A model generated the notes under the pieces. It did not search any database. It was not told the origin of the DNA and was given only the letters and a program-made list of their open reading frames with translations. Both the position numbers and the translations under genes were made by a program. 64,000 bases of DNA. It comes from Gambelia wislizenii (Eukaryota; Chordata; Lepidosauria; Squamata; Crotaphytidae). Location: assembly GCA_030847615.1 (NCBI GenBank), contig JAUMIR010000004.1, forward strand, positions 87,955,001-88,019,000. Reading direction: 5' to 3'. Shown in pieces: positions 11,601 to 22,529 of the stretch; the stretch's first letter is position 1; each line of letters starts with the position of its first letter.

Positions 11601-13808
11601 CTGTCTTCATATTACACATAGAGTAATATTACACACGTATACACAAGGATATATGTTGTAGTTGAGGCCATCTGGTGATTCCATAACTGTTCGAACCAAA
11701 GATTTCCAGCATATAGCTCTTAACCAATGGCAACTCTTGCCCACTGAAATTGGTGGGGCGGGAGGCAGAACCACCAATGGTGGGCAGAGTCAGGAATGTC
11801 AGGTAGAGCCAGGGGCAAAGTGAGCATTGTGCATACATGCATTCACAAATACATATCCACACAATAGCAGACAAGAAGGCATATGCACATGTAGAGGCAG
11901 GCATTCATTCAGGAGTGGATTGGTTGGGGGATGCTGCCTGAGCCTGCCAGGAAAAATATTCTCATTTGTCTCAATGGACCGTTGAGTCTCCATTGCTCTT
12001 AAACAATACATTGTTTCAGCCTTTACAGATTACTTCTGTTCCTCACAGGGACAATTTGATTGCATTGGGCTTCCTACCTGACATATCAATAATCACAATT
12101 TCAGTTGTTTTCAGATGCCTTCATGAAACCTGTACTAATAAACATCCACATCATCTAACACGCTGCCCAGTTCTGAACACTTTGCAGAGAGCTATTAATA
12201 TCACACCATATAACCATGGCAAACCATATATTGGCACCTACCAATGAAAGGACTAACATCAAGCTTGAGAGAACCCTCAACTCTTCTTATGCTGATGTCT
12301 CCATTAGCAGGCTTCTATTCATCCCCCATTTTCCTAGACAGGCTTCCTCTTCCACCCCACTGAGCTAGCAGGTGTTCTTTCTCCTTCCTACCCCCCTCAT
12401 GTGCACCCTACCCCTCCGGAATGGGTGACATTGTGGCGAGCTACCTGCACATTCCTGGAAGGCTTTCTCATCAGGAACATCATTATTTCTTCTTCTTCTT
12501 TTTCTTCTTGGGAGGGGTATTAAGATTTTTCTACATACAATAAAAGCTCAAACGTAGTACCGTAACTAAGAAAGAGAGAAAAGAAAAGAGATAGATAAGA
12601 GTGGATCCATAAAGAAAAAAGAAATGGGAAAATATATAGTGACTTCCGACTTTCTTTTCAGCAGCTATAGTCATGTATCAATCTAGCACTGCCCCACTCT
12701 CTATAAATTATATTATGCACTTCTTCTAATAACTACCTCATACTATATTAAATTTTCAAAATCAACAGTTATCAAATCTTTTGTTTCTTCAAAAAGTCTA
12801 CAAAAGGTTTCCAATCTTTTAAGAATGTCTCTACTGATTTTTCTCTAATTGAAATTGACCATTTGTCCATTTCTGCTAGTTCATTAAGTTTTAATAACCA
12901 TCAGGAACAAACATCACATCTGATTGGAGCTAAGGATCTGCCATTTAAATTTTCCCACAATGCTTTCCACGCTGCTGCATTGGGGGATACTGAGGGAATT
13001 AAAATAGTGCCTGGCAGGACACTTGGCACTGATAGACTCTTTTTTTAAATGGAAACCCATCAGTAGCAGATCCTGCTAGGGCCTGTCATATGCCCGAGGA
13101 AGCTTAGTTACAATTGACCTGAGTGTGATCAGTAAAGGCCAACCAAAGATTGGTTCCCAGTCTTCTAGTGTCACCATTGTATAGCATGTATCCAATGTCA
13201 GGCAGCAAACTGAGCTACCTGAATGCACAGTGGCCATAATTTAATTAGTGTATATAAAACAGCCCCAAATCAATTAATCAGAAAAGTCTTATGTACCTAT
13301 TTTACTTGCTTCTTTTATCTGTCCTTCCTTTGTCCATATTGTCAACCGCACTTTCCATTGTCATTCCTGTGCTTACAATAAGCTGTGCTGGTTTGCTCTA
13401 CAAAGGCTATTATAAGGAAATTGGCAGCTTCTCCTTCTGGTCAATTGCATAGTGTGGATTCAAACAACCTTTACACAAGTCCAATAAGTGTAAGTTTACA
13501 TGAATTATCACAGATACAGTTTGGTATCTCCAACTACCATGAAGTGGCATCTTGGTTATACTGATCCACCAATCTCCTTTTTGGTTTTGCTGGCTAATTT
13601 ATATAGTTAGAAACTATGGGATGACATGATCACACTAGAGCATATAATGGCTAATATCACTAAGTTTATGTACAAAAAAGCCACAAATTTAGTTAAGCAA
13701 ATAATCTCAGCTACAATAGACTTCCCTAACCTGGTGCATTCCAGATATGTTACACTGCAGCTCCCTTTCTCTTTTCAGATGGTGGGAATTGCAGTTCAAC
13801 ACATCTAG
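11601..13808. other. Mostly unassigned; possible old L1-like 3' end at 12480-12900
   Basis: A (CTT)n tract at about 12488-12510 precedes AT-rich sequence (to about 12900) that could be an antisense L1 3' UTR. Around 13725-13800 a short foldback-MITE pair (CCAGATATGTTACACTGCAG / TGCAGTTCAACACATCTAG) is visible. No gene is recognised. Confidence 0.3.
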
Positions 13809-13832
13809 GGTTTGTCTAGATGGTGAAAATAC

Positions 13833-14943
13833 TCATAGAATCATACAGTTGGAAGAGACCACAAGGGCCATCTAGGCCAACCCCCTGCCATGCAGGAATA
13901 TACAATCAAAGCATTCCCAACAGATGTCCATCTAGCCTCTGTTTAAAAACCTCCAAAGAAGGAGACTCCACCACTCTCCAAGGCAGTGCATTCCACTGCT
14001 GAACAGCTCTTACTGTCAGGAAGTTCTTCCTAAAGTTTAGGTGGGAATCTCTTTTCCTGTAGCTTGAGTTGGTTGCTCCATGTCCTAGTATCTGGAGCAG
14101 CAGAAAACAAGTTTGCCTCATCCTCAGTATGACATCCCTTCAAATATTTAAACATGGCTATCATGTCACCTCTTAACTTCTCTTCTCCAGGCTAAATATG
14201 CCCAGCTCCCTAAGCTGCTCCTCATAGGGCATGGCTTCCAGACCTTTCAGCATTTTGGTCCCTCTCCTCTGGACACACTGCAGCTTGTCAATATCCTTCT
14301 TGAACTGTGGTGCCTAGAATTGGACACAGTATTCCAGGTGAGATCTGACCAAAGCAGAAGAGAGTGGCACTATTACTTCCCTCAGTCTAGACACTATACT
14401 CCTATTGATGCAGCCTAGAATCACATTTGCTTTTTTAGCTGCCGCATCACACTGCTGACTCATGTTCAGCTTGTGGTCCACTAAGACTCCTAGACCCCTT
14501 TCGCATACACTGTGGTCAAGCCAGGTGTCACCCGTCCTATATTTGTGCTTTTCATTTTTACTGCCCAAGTGTAGTATCCTATATTTCTCTCTGTTGAAAC
14601 TCATTTTGTTAGTTTTGGCCCAGCTTTCTAATTTGTTAAGGTCATTTTGAATTCTACCCCTCCTAATTTGGTGTCATCTGCAAACTTGATAACAATGTCC
14701 TCTATTCCATCATCCAAGTCATTGATAAAGATGTTGAGTAGCACTGGGCCCAGGAAAGAACCCTGTGGCACTCCACAAGTCACATCTCTCCAGGATGAAG
14801 AGGAGCCATCGGTGAGCAGCCTTCAGGCTCAGTTGGTCAACCAATTACAAATCTGCCTAACAGTTGCATTGTCTGGGCCATATGTTACTAATTTTTTTTG
14901 CAAGAATATTGTGGGAGACCTTGTCAAAGGGCTTACTGAAATC
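13833..14943 (-). mobile_element. CR1 LINE, 5'-truncated copy with intact 3' end
   Basis: The coding strand is minus. Its 3' terminus is at 13833 (TCATAGAATCATACAGTTGG on the plus strand) followed by AGAGACCACAAGGGCCATC. Going upstream, 14121-13906 encodes LNFRKNFLTVRAVQQWNALPW and SPSLEVFKQRLDGHL. The frame 14604-14314 encodes [21 protein letters not shown] and PLSSALVRSHLEYCVQF. An RT motif C reading [10 protein letters not shown] lies near 14670. Stops and frameshifts make it inactive. Homology to the longer CR1 at 50.8 kb ends around GCTTACTGAAATC (14943). Confidence 0.9.
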
Positions 14944-15288
14944 CTCATAGAATGTGAGGAGAATGGTTTTTCTCCCAACGAGAAGTGAAGGAGATTTGCA
15001 GTATTAGGAAGGGGGGCCAAAAACCCCAATTACTGCATGGGAAAAGCCTTTATGGCTTTTCCCAAAGTTTTTAAAATAATGCACTGGAATGCACATTACT
15101 GCTTATTTCGACAACTGATTCAGAATGCTGTGCATTCTCAGTGAGGATGGAAGTGGAAAGCTGATTGGTTGGATGTGCACAAGGGGCGGGCTTGCCAGCA
15201 ATGATGTGGCAGGAAGGGCCATTTTGAAGTTTCACGTTATCAATCTTGCACTTTTCCACTGCACTGAGGTGACCAAACAGCTTTTGAA

Positions 15289-15357
15289 AGCAGAAGGTTG
15301 CACTTGTGCACCTTTTTAAAACTGTAAATAAAAGGTGCACAAGTGCAACCTTCTGCT
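15289..15357. repeat. Perfect 28-bp inverted repeat (hairpin)
   Basis: Arm 15289-15316 (AGCAGAAGGTTGCACTTGTG...) is the exact reverse complement of 15330-15357, with a 13-nt loop. It sits inside the MITE interior. Confidence 0.9.
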
Positions 15358-15567
15358 GTGCAGCAGCGACAACTTGTTGAGATTAATAATGCAAGTAATT
15401 CACTCTCAGCCACCATGCATGGCTGCGTGTGTATATCAAACACAGATAGCTTCTCACATACCAGCGATTTTGCCAAAGCCCATGGAGACAAATGAATGCT
15501 GCTGCAAATTTGCATTAATGCACAGCAATCCACATTATAGCTTCTCGTCTAGACAAGCCCCTAGAAG

Positions 15568-16678
15568 GCAGTAGGTTGAGGAGGCTGTTTTAGAGTAACT
15601 TCTTGTGAGCAGCATCACCATTTCTCAAAATCCTGTGCCACAATAGAAGGGGGAAATGCCTATTAATTTCTCTCTTTTTATTATAAAAGAGAAATAAACT
15701 GTGCTAGTGGATATTTAATCTACATTATGCACTCTTGTCTACACACTCCTTGTACATCTAACTGAAAGTTTGTGGGGGCCCAGAAACAGTTAGTTCATAA
15801 TTAATATATTGAGAGGTTCTCATATTGTATGACTTTTATTACATTGCATTACATTGTGTTCTTCCAACATGCCTTCTGGATTTAGGGCCCCACCCTAGGT
15901 GTTGCACTGTTGAACTTCATCACCCATTAGCAAATCACCCAGACCCAACCTGTTAGGTTAGAATTACAACTGACTCTGGGCAGGCCTGAATTAAATGCTG
16001 ATATATTTAATGCTATATGGTGTCAGCACCTGACCCACGTGACAAGTGGAGGCACGTGTGGGAGCATGTTTGCATGAGCACAGGTGGACAGACCTGAATG
16101 TCTTAATTGTGTACATGTGTATATTAAATGTGGTTGTAGGAAGGCACAGTTGTCATTCAGTGTGTGGGATAGTTTTGCAACAAAATGCAGGATTGTAATT
16201 GGTGTCCCTCTGCCATGGCATCATCACAGCTAGCTAAAAAACTCTCATTTTACTTAGCTTTCCTGCAGCCAATGAAAGACACATGCTCAAGGGCGTTGGT
16301 TATTTATGAGACAGGCTAACATTTCAGCATCTGAGAGAAGGTAACATGAAATAAAACATGTTTTCCTCCTGTTGGGAGGAAAAGAATCCAATGTAGAGAG
16401 GCAAGAATCAGTCATCTAGGAACCCCTGTTTGGTAGCTTGGGTTTCCCTACATACTGAGGACACAAGAAAGAAGTTGTCATTGTTTGTTTATGCTCCTCA
16501 TTTGTGAAGAGATGGGAAGATCCAAGGTGGAACACAAACAGCAGGATTCATATTCCTACATGAAACAGTGCAATGTTTTTTTACAATTCCCTCCATAACA
16601 CCAGTCATCCAGTTTTATAAGTCCTCTTCACATAAATGAAACTACTGGATGGGCTTTATGGCTCTTGCCCAGAGAAGG
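15568..16678. other. Unassigned non-coding stretch
   Basis: No gene or clear repeat family seen. Confidence 0.4.
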
Positions 16679-16787
16679 GGCTCTTTCACTGTACCTCTGT
16701 GATCTTAACTGCCATGGTTACATCCTAAGAAGCTCTGGAATATGTAGTCTGGTGAGGCGCTAGAGCTCTCTGGCTGAGAATTCTAAG

Positions 16788-17432
16788 TTTGTTGTTAACT
16801 GCCATCAAGTTGATTTCGACTTATGGTAACCCCATGAATGAGAGACCTTCAACTCTTCCTATCCCCAACAGCCCTGCTCAGGTCTTGCAGACTCAGGGCT
16901 GTGGCTTCCTTGATTGAGTCTATCTTTTTTCAAACTGCCTTCTACCTTACCAAGCATTATTGTCTTTTCTAATGAGTCATGTCTTCTCACGAGACAGTGG
17001 GCCTTCCATATCTGTGAGGGGTTGGTTCTGGAATGCCTGCGTGAATAGCAAAAACCGCAGATGGTTAAGTCCCATATTAATCAATGTGAAGTGCCATTTT
17101 AGGTATGGACACCACCATTTTAGGTATGCAGTGACAATCCATGGATGCTTGATTCTGCAGATACTGACTCTCACATATGGAGGGCCCACTGTATGTCCAA
17201 AGTATGACAGTCTCAGTTATCTTGGCTTCTAGGGAGAATTCAGGATTCATTTGATCTAGGATCCATTTGTTTGTCTTTTAGCAGTCCACGGTATCTGTAG
17301 AACACTTCTCCAGCACTACATTTCAAATGAGTTGATTTTCTTCTTATCAGCTTTCTTCCCTGTCCAGCTTTTACAACCATACACAGAAATGGAAAATATG
17401 ATGGCATGGGCAATCCTAACCTTAGTATTCAA
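16788..17432 (-). mobile_element. RTE-BovB LINE 3' fragment
   Basis: Minus-strand sequence encodes the decayed end of BovB ORF2: VYGCKSWTGKKADKKKINSF, a CWR..LQIPWTAKRQTNG block, then LRLSYFGH. It continues (after the inserted MITE) with the DSLEKTIMLGK-type block and ends ATGGCAGTTAACAACAA at 16788. It is flanked by GAATTCTAAG (16778-16787) and GAATTCCTAAG (17433-17443), an imperfect target-site duplication. Confidence 0.85.
16995..17191. mobile_element. Tigger-like MITE inserted in BovB
   Basis: 197 bp with inverted ends CAGTGGGCCTTCCATATCTG and CACATATGGAGGGCCCACTG. TA follows the right end (17192-17193); on the left only A remains. Removing the element restores the BovB reading ...CTCACGAGTATGTCCAAAG..., so the insertion point is clear. 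The internal GGTTGGTTCTGGAAT and CCGCAGAT motifs fit pogo/Tigger-type ends. Confidence 0.8.
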
Positions 17433-17534
17433 GAATTCCTAAGTACTTCTCCCTGAATTGCAAAACCCAGTATTCCACAGGTCGTTGCTATGATAGTTCA
17501 AGTGGAATCATTAGCACTATAATTGTGTAGAGAC

Positions 17535-18838
17535 AAATGCAAAAGTCTATATTTAGGCCACAAAAGCCAAGTGCAAGGTATAGGATGGGGGATATATGGC
17601 TCAGCAATACTATATCTGAAAAGGACCTTGTGGATCATAAGTTGTACATGAGCCAGCAGTGTGATGCTGCAGCAAAGAAGGTAAATGCCATTCGAGCCTA
17701 TATTAATTGTATAGTATTGGGATATAAGAACATTTCACCATGTTCACTCACTGCACTTCACTGGAGGAACCTTCCAAAACAGGCTGCTATAGAAACCAAT
17801 AGCACTTAACCTCCTTCGGAAGCACAGTAAATTAGCAGAGTATAACTGTTTAAACACATTTGCAGAGGTTGTGTGTATGATTCCAGCATGTAAGCTTTGA
17901 TAACCACACCCCTTGTTTTGCCCAAGTTACACTTTCAGCATAATAAAGACTCAGGAACACTTAAAGTAGTTTTAAAAAATACCAAAAAAACCTGCTTTAC
18001 TTACATACTCAGAGCATCTCTTACAGAAGAACAGCAGCATAATGATAACTTGTAGTCTAAACTACCAAAAATAACTAAACACTAAATTATTACAAACAAA
18101 ATAGGTGCAGGACTGCAATGCATATTCTGTTACTCAAAAAGGTATCATGGCACCAGAGACCTCATGGTACCTTCCAGACAAAGAAGAAGGATTTGGACAC
18201 ACCTCTTTCCCTGGAAACACCAATCACAATTCAGTAGGAAGTTACATCAAACATTCTGTTTGCTTCTATCAGTTAACCCTTTAGCATCCATAGTTTCCAA
18301 GTTGAGGGAAGTAATAGTCCTACTATATTCTGCAGTAGTCGGGCTTCATCTGGAGTACAGCTTTCTGTTCTGGGTACTTCATTTTAAGAAGGATATAGAC
18401 AATTTGGAGCAGGTTCAGAGAAGAGCAACAGAGATGATAAAAGGCATGTAGAACAAAACATGTGAGGAAAGGTTGAAGGAGCTGGGCATGTTCAGCTTGG
18501 TGAAGAGAATACTGAGGGGTGACATAATTGCATTCTCTAAATACCTCGAGGGTTGTCATTGAGAGGATGGTGCAGGCCAGTTCTCTGCTACCCCAGTGGG
18601 TAGGACCAGGTCTAATAGTTTGAAGTTATAGGAGGGTAGATTTTGATTTAACATTAGAAGGAAGCTCCTGACTGTAAGAGTGGTTTGGAATGGAACCAGT
18701 TGCCTAGGGAGATGGTGGGATCGCCTTTTCTGTACATCTTCAGAAAGAGACTGGACAGCTACCTGCATCATGCATTGAACAGGGGGTTGGACTAGATGGA
18801 CCATGAAGCCACTTCCAACTCCATGATTCCATGATGAA
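17535..18838 (+). mobile_element. CR1 LINE copy split by an unidentified insertion
   Basis: Part one (17535-17717) encodes RYRMGDIWLS, LVDHKLYMSQQCDAAAKKVNA. Part two (18287-18838) resumes with SKLREVIVLLYSAVVGLHLEY, QVQRRATEMIKGM and ends in the CR1 3' UTR GGGGTTGGACTAGATGGACC plus CCATGATTCCATGATGAA. This is the plus-strand version of the 3' end seen at 13833. Several stops; inactive. Confidence 0.85.
17718..18286. mobile_element. Unidentified ~570 bp insertion in CR1, possible solo LTR
   Basis: Interrupts the CR1 reading between YINCIV and SKLREV. Short repeats ATAGT flank it (ATAGTATT left, CCATAGTTT right). On the minus strand it has a TAAGTAAAG stretch and AT-rich run resembling an LTR R region, but no convincing TG...CA ends. 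Identity uncertain. Confidence 0.4.
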
Positions 18839-19116
18839 TAACCACAAGTCAACAACCACTAGCTCCATCTCCCCTCCTGCAGCATTGCCAATGTCCCTTT
18901 CAGAAGGCTACATTATTTCAAGAACAAGCACATCTGGACATGAATAGGCAGTGGAGATCACAGAGCATTGTTATTGTTACTGTGGTTTTCCAGAGAGGCT
19001 GCTTATTGGAGAAACAATGGTCTCTGTTCTTAATAATGTACCATGGGTATGGGGCAACTTGGTGGAAGAAAGGGAGATGTAGTATTTACATGTGTGTAGA
19101 ATAAGGTGGGCAAAGA

Positions 19117-19238
19117 GCACCCTCCAGATATTGTTGGGATTCAACTCCCATCAGCACTATCCAGCAAATCTAATTGTGAGGAATGCTACGAATTGCAGTC
19201 TAGCAACATTTGAAGGGCCACACTTTGCCCATCCTAGT
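19117..19238. mobile_element. Foldback MITE (CCTCCAGAT...TTGCCCATCC type)
   Basis: ACCCTCCAGATATTGTTGGG and ACAACTCCCATCA-like core on the left pair with CAACATTTGAAGGGCCACAC and TTTGCCCATCC on the right. Further copies or halves are at 39320, 45365, 46490, 50400, 55335, 56885 and 60258. Confidence 0.65.
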
Positions 19239-19639
19239 GTAGAATGAGAGAGCAATATGTTTTACTAAGCAAAAAATTGTGGGCTCCTCAAGACAAGGAA
19301 ATAGGTGAGGAAGTTGTATTTGTTGCTATAGATTTTTTTTTTAATTAAAATATCCAAATAATATTTCCGTTGACTCAGACTATTTTCTAGCAATTCCAAC
19401 ACCAGCTTCAAGTTTTATTTGCACCTCTGAGTGAGACTCTTTTTAATCCTAAAATATATTGGAACAAAAAGTATCCTTCTTTCCTCCTGCTTTCTCTCCC
19501 TCCATTCTCCTTTTTAGAGTTATAGGGCTATAGTGCATCAGCAAAATGGCACTTTTGCACTATACTGTATATCTCTAAGAAAAAGGTTTTCAAAATTCAA
19601 AGTGGAGAAAATTTGCACTTCAGATTATCAGATCACTTC

Positions 19640-20503
19640 AGAGATTATCACACTATACTGTTATAGCGCTGTTATTCCACTTGAACTACTATGGCTACCT
19701 CCTGTGGATTGTGGGATATGCAGTTTAGGGAGGGGGCATATAGAACTCTCAGCCAGAGAGTCCTTAGGCTTCACTAAACTGCAAACCCCAGAATTCCACA
19801 GGAGGCAGCCATAGCAGTTAAGGTGTAATACAGTTGCCCCTCCACATTCGCGAACTCGGCATTCGCCGTTTTGATTATTCGCGGTTTTGAGAGGCCCCCC
19901 CGCCCTCTCAAAACCGTGACACGGGTCCTCCAGAGGCCCCATGAAGGCCATGGGAGGGAGCGGGGAGGGAGCGGGGAGGCCTCCATGGGGCCTTCGGAGA
20001 CCCTCTGGAGGCCCCATGAAGGTCTTGGGGGGGAGGGCCGCCGAGGCCCCGTGAAAGCCCTGGGAGGGAGGGGGAGGGCCAGGGAGGCCCCGTGAAGGCC
20101 TTGGGGGGGAGTGGGGAGGGCTGGGGAGGCCTCCATGGGGCCTCCGGAGATGCTCCGTAGGCCCCATGGAGGCCCTGGTGGGAGGGGGGAGGGCTGGGGA
20201 TGCCTCCATGGGGCCTCCGGAGATGCTCCGTAGGCCCCATGAAGGCCTTGGGCAGGAGGGGGGGAGAGGTGGGGAGGCATCCACGGGGCCTCGGGAGGGT
20301 CTCCGGAGGCCCTGTGAAGGCCTTGGGAGGGAGCGGGTAGTCCGGGGAAAGCGACTATGGGGCCTCCGGAGGCCCTGTGGTTGCTTTGGTGGGGGAGAGG
20401 GGCAATCAATATTTGCGGATTTTTCACATTCGCGGGGGTCCGTGGAACCTAACCCCCACGAATGTGAAGGGATGACTGTAATAGCACTATAACAGTGTAG
20501 TGT
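19640..20503. mobile_element. Foldback MITE split by a Tigger-like MITE
   Basis: Left end CACACTATACTGTTATAGCG and right end ATAGCACTATAACAGTGTAG are inverted repeats. The right end is displaced by the element at 19831-20478. Core TAAACTGCAAACCCCAGAATT is shared with the copies at 3907 and 31488. Confidence 0.8.
19831..20478. mobile_element. Tigger-like MITE with internal ~75-bp minisatellite
   Basis: Inverted ends CAGTTGCCCCTCCACATTCG and CACGAATGTGAAGGGATGACTG are flanked by TA on both sides (19829-19830 and 20479-20480), as for Tc1/mariner/pogo elements. The interior (about 19915-20345) is GC-rich and tandem. Landmarks GAAGGCC / GGAGGCC recur near 19945, 20021, 20097, 20171, 20244 and 20319, giving a 74-76 bp period. 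The 370-aa and 217-aa proline-rich frames across it are a by-product of this repeat. Confidence 0.85.
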
Positions 20504-20654
20504 GATCAAGTCCATCAGCAAACCACACCCCAGTCTTAAATAACCTTTGGAAGAGAGCAGATCCAAGAGATTGCTACAACTCTCCCCCCTCCCTGAATGG
20601 AATGAGTAGACAACGAGACAACAACAATCAGCAGAACTGAAGGAACTGTAGTGT

Positions 20655-22155
20655 GAGAGCCCATGCTTCTTTAGACCAATCTGGGAAAGCCCTGATTTCC
20701 CCACCCCGAATCCGGCCCAATAATGCCACATGATGTGTAGCTTTTCCCTGAATCTGGTGTAATAGTGACACATGATGTATGGATATATTCACACCAGATT
20801 CAGGGAATGCCCCCTTAATCCAGTTTTTAGAAAACTCGTAGTTTTCTCCAGAGTTTGCTGGAAATTCTGGAGAAAACTGTCATGTGACCAATCCATCTGC
20901 ACTGGATGCCTAGCTGCCTAGCTGCTGCCATTTCCCTCCCTTCTTGGCAGGGCCAGTTTAAGGAATTTTGGGGCCCCCTGCAAGACTTTATTTTGGGGGC
21001 CCCATATGGGCCAGCTTAAGGGATTTTGGGGGCCCCGTATGAGCACGACCCGTCAGTCATCTCCCCCTCAGCGCACAAGCTCCCCACATAAAATGCCCTT
21101 CTTCCCCACACACACTGTCCCACTTCCCACCCGGTCCGAACAGAGGCACCCCACATTCCCATGCCTTCCCAGAGCTCCCCCCATGCCCCTTAGGCAGAGG
21201 CCCTGGGTGCCTCACCTTTAGTCTCTGCAGGTGGCTCAGCTGCAGGATAAAAGGATTGGGGGCCGCGGTGGAGGGGCACCTCCTGCTCCTCCTCCTCCTC
21301 CTCTTCCTTCGAGAGCCCCTGGCTTGAGCTGCCACCACCGCCTCCCTCTCCCCCCTCCATGGCCGGCCCTTCTTCCAGCCTGAGATGTCTCCCCAAGGCC
21401 GGAGCCCGGGCGGGGTGGGGAGATGGAGAGAGTGTGGGGGAAGGAGGGATGGCCGGGCGGGCGGGCGGCGGGAAGGCGGCTGGCTGGAGGGACGCCCCGG
21501 CACCGGACCCTGGCGGGAAGGAGCCAGGATGCTAGAGGGAGGAGGAGGTGGTGGGACCACTGCCAAGCTGAGGTGGGGGGGCGGGGTTTGGGTTTGGAGG
21601 GAGCGGATGGAGGAGGACTCATGGGGCCCCCGCTGTGGCTGGGGCCCCCTGCCAATGCTGATTTGGCAAACTGGTTAAACCGGCCCTGCTTCTTGGTACC
21701 ACTTCTAATTCCAAGTAGAGCCCCAGAAGTAGTTGTTCTCTCCAAGATAAGAACCCCCAGCAAGCCCCTCCATCAAAAGGCTTGCCTCCCATTCTGGCCT
21801 CCTGTTCTGGCCCCTCTGAGCTCCAGGAAAAGCAAAGCACCAGCGGTAGTCACCCTCTCTGAACTCAGAATGGCCACCCACCCTGTCATCACAAGTCTAG
21901 CTGCCCATTCTGGCTTCAGAGAGGCCAGCTACCTTTGGGGCTTTGCTTTTCCTGGAACTCAGAATCAAGTGTGAGTAACAGCTTTGAATGGAAGCCAAGT
22001 AAAAACCCAACACAGATTCAGGCTTTGGCAGGTGTGGCACTGAAATCCAGGCCAGAATAGTCCGAATTTCATGCACTGCAGCTCTGGGTCAAAGTAGTCT
22101 GAATCTCATCTGGATTTGTACCCCACCCCCACCTCGTGTAGTCAAGCCCTAAGCT
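20655..22155 (-). mobile_element. Composite palindromic repeat, host of the hAT element
   Basis: The 20655-20940 part, reversed, matches 54841-55065: CTGGAGAAAACT, CCTGAATCTGGTGTG, ACACATCATGTGGCATTAT. The right end carries GTGTAGTCAAGCCCTAAG (about 22136-22153), like the ends of MITE family A. Between 21820 and 21965, AGCTCCAGGAAAAGCAAAGC and GGCTTTGCTTTTCCTGGAAC form an inverted pair. Outer limits are approximate. Confidence 0.45.
20948..21688. mobile_element. hAT-type non-autonomous transposon, CpG-rich
   Basis: 741 bp with inverted ends CAGGGCCAGTTTAAG and GTTAAACCGGCCCTG. Perfect 8-bp duplication CTTCTTGG at 20940-20947 and 21689-21696. CAGGG-type ends plus an 8-bp duplication are the hAT signature. 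Interior is GC- and CpG-rich with CCT/AGG runs near 21280-21310 and no transposase motif. The 169-183 aa frames inside (for example 21566-21057 minus and 21423-21974 plus) are low-complexity proline/glycine/arginine translations, not genes. Confidence 0.9.
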
Positions 22156-22529
22156 GTTGATATGTGAACACTGAACTTCAGTTGGCAGTGGGCCCAAAAC
22201 CAAGGGCTACCAGCAACTTGCCTGAAGGTAAAAAGCTCTGCTAAAGAGAAGAGAGCTGTGTTCTTTCCAAGATGATATTTATTCAGTCAATATTTATTGT
22301 TAGCTATCAAAAAAAGAAGAAAGAAATCAAAATGATAACTCCCATATAAAACATTCTAGATTAGATAAAAATGTAACGTGTCTCAGTCACACACGCACCT
22401 ACATACCTACTTATATAACACTGTTGGTTCACCTTTTATTCTTATTTGCCAGGAATTCAGCACAGTGGAATTATGTTCTTGTCTCTATGGTATAAATAAT
22501 CTGAACAGCATGCAAACATGCAGCGATCT

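Larger units (their letters stand above)
13809..15567. mobile_element. MITE (family A-type ends) interrupted by CR1
   Basis: Left end AGGGTTTGTCTAGATGGTGA (13808 onward) is inverted to the right end TTCTCGTCTAGACAAGCCCC (15541-15560). A CR1 copy occupies 13833-14943, so the MITE is older than that CR1. The remaining interior (about 15000-15540) includes a perfect hairpin, listed separately. Confidence 0.55.
16679..17533. mobile_element. Foldback MITE interrupted by BovB
   Basis: Left half 16679-16787 (AACTGCCATGGTTACATCC, GAGCTCTCTGGCTGAGAATTC). Right half 17433-17533 (TGCAAAACCCAGTATTCCAC, TTAGCACTATAATTGTGTAG). Together they make the same foldback element as at 19640 and 31488. The BovB piece lies between them. 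Confidence 0.75.

Noticed and set aside
14943..14960. Target duplication around the CR1 at 13833-14943 (CTCATAGAAT on both sides)
   Set aside because: CR1 ends naturally in ATAGAATCATA repeats, so the match may be part of the element and cannot be used as evidence.
19661..20773. 370-aa proline-rich open frame, the longest in the window
   Set aside because: It spans a foldback MITE, a Tigger-like MITE and unique flank; the proline-rich part is the ~75-bp GC-rich tandem repeat read in a stop-free frame, and open frames occur there on both strands.
21057..21974. Several 97-183 aa frames rich in proline, glycine and arginine
   Set aside because: They lie in a CpG-rich hAT element, overlap each other on both strands, and run out of the element into flank. 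No domain.
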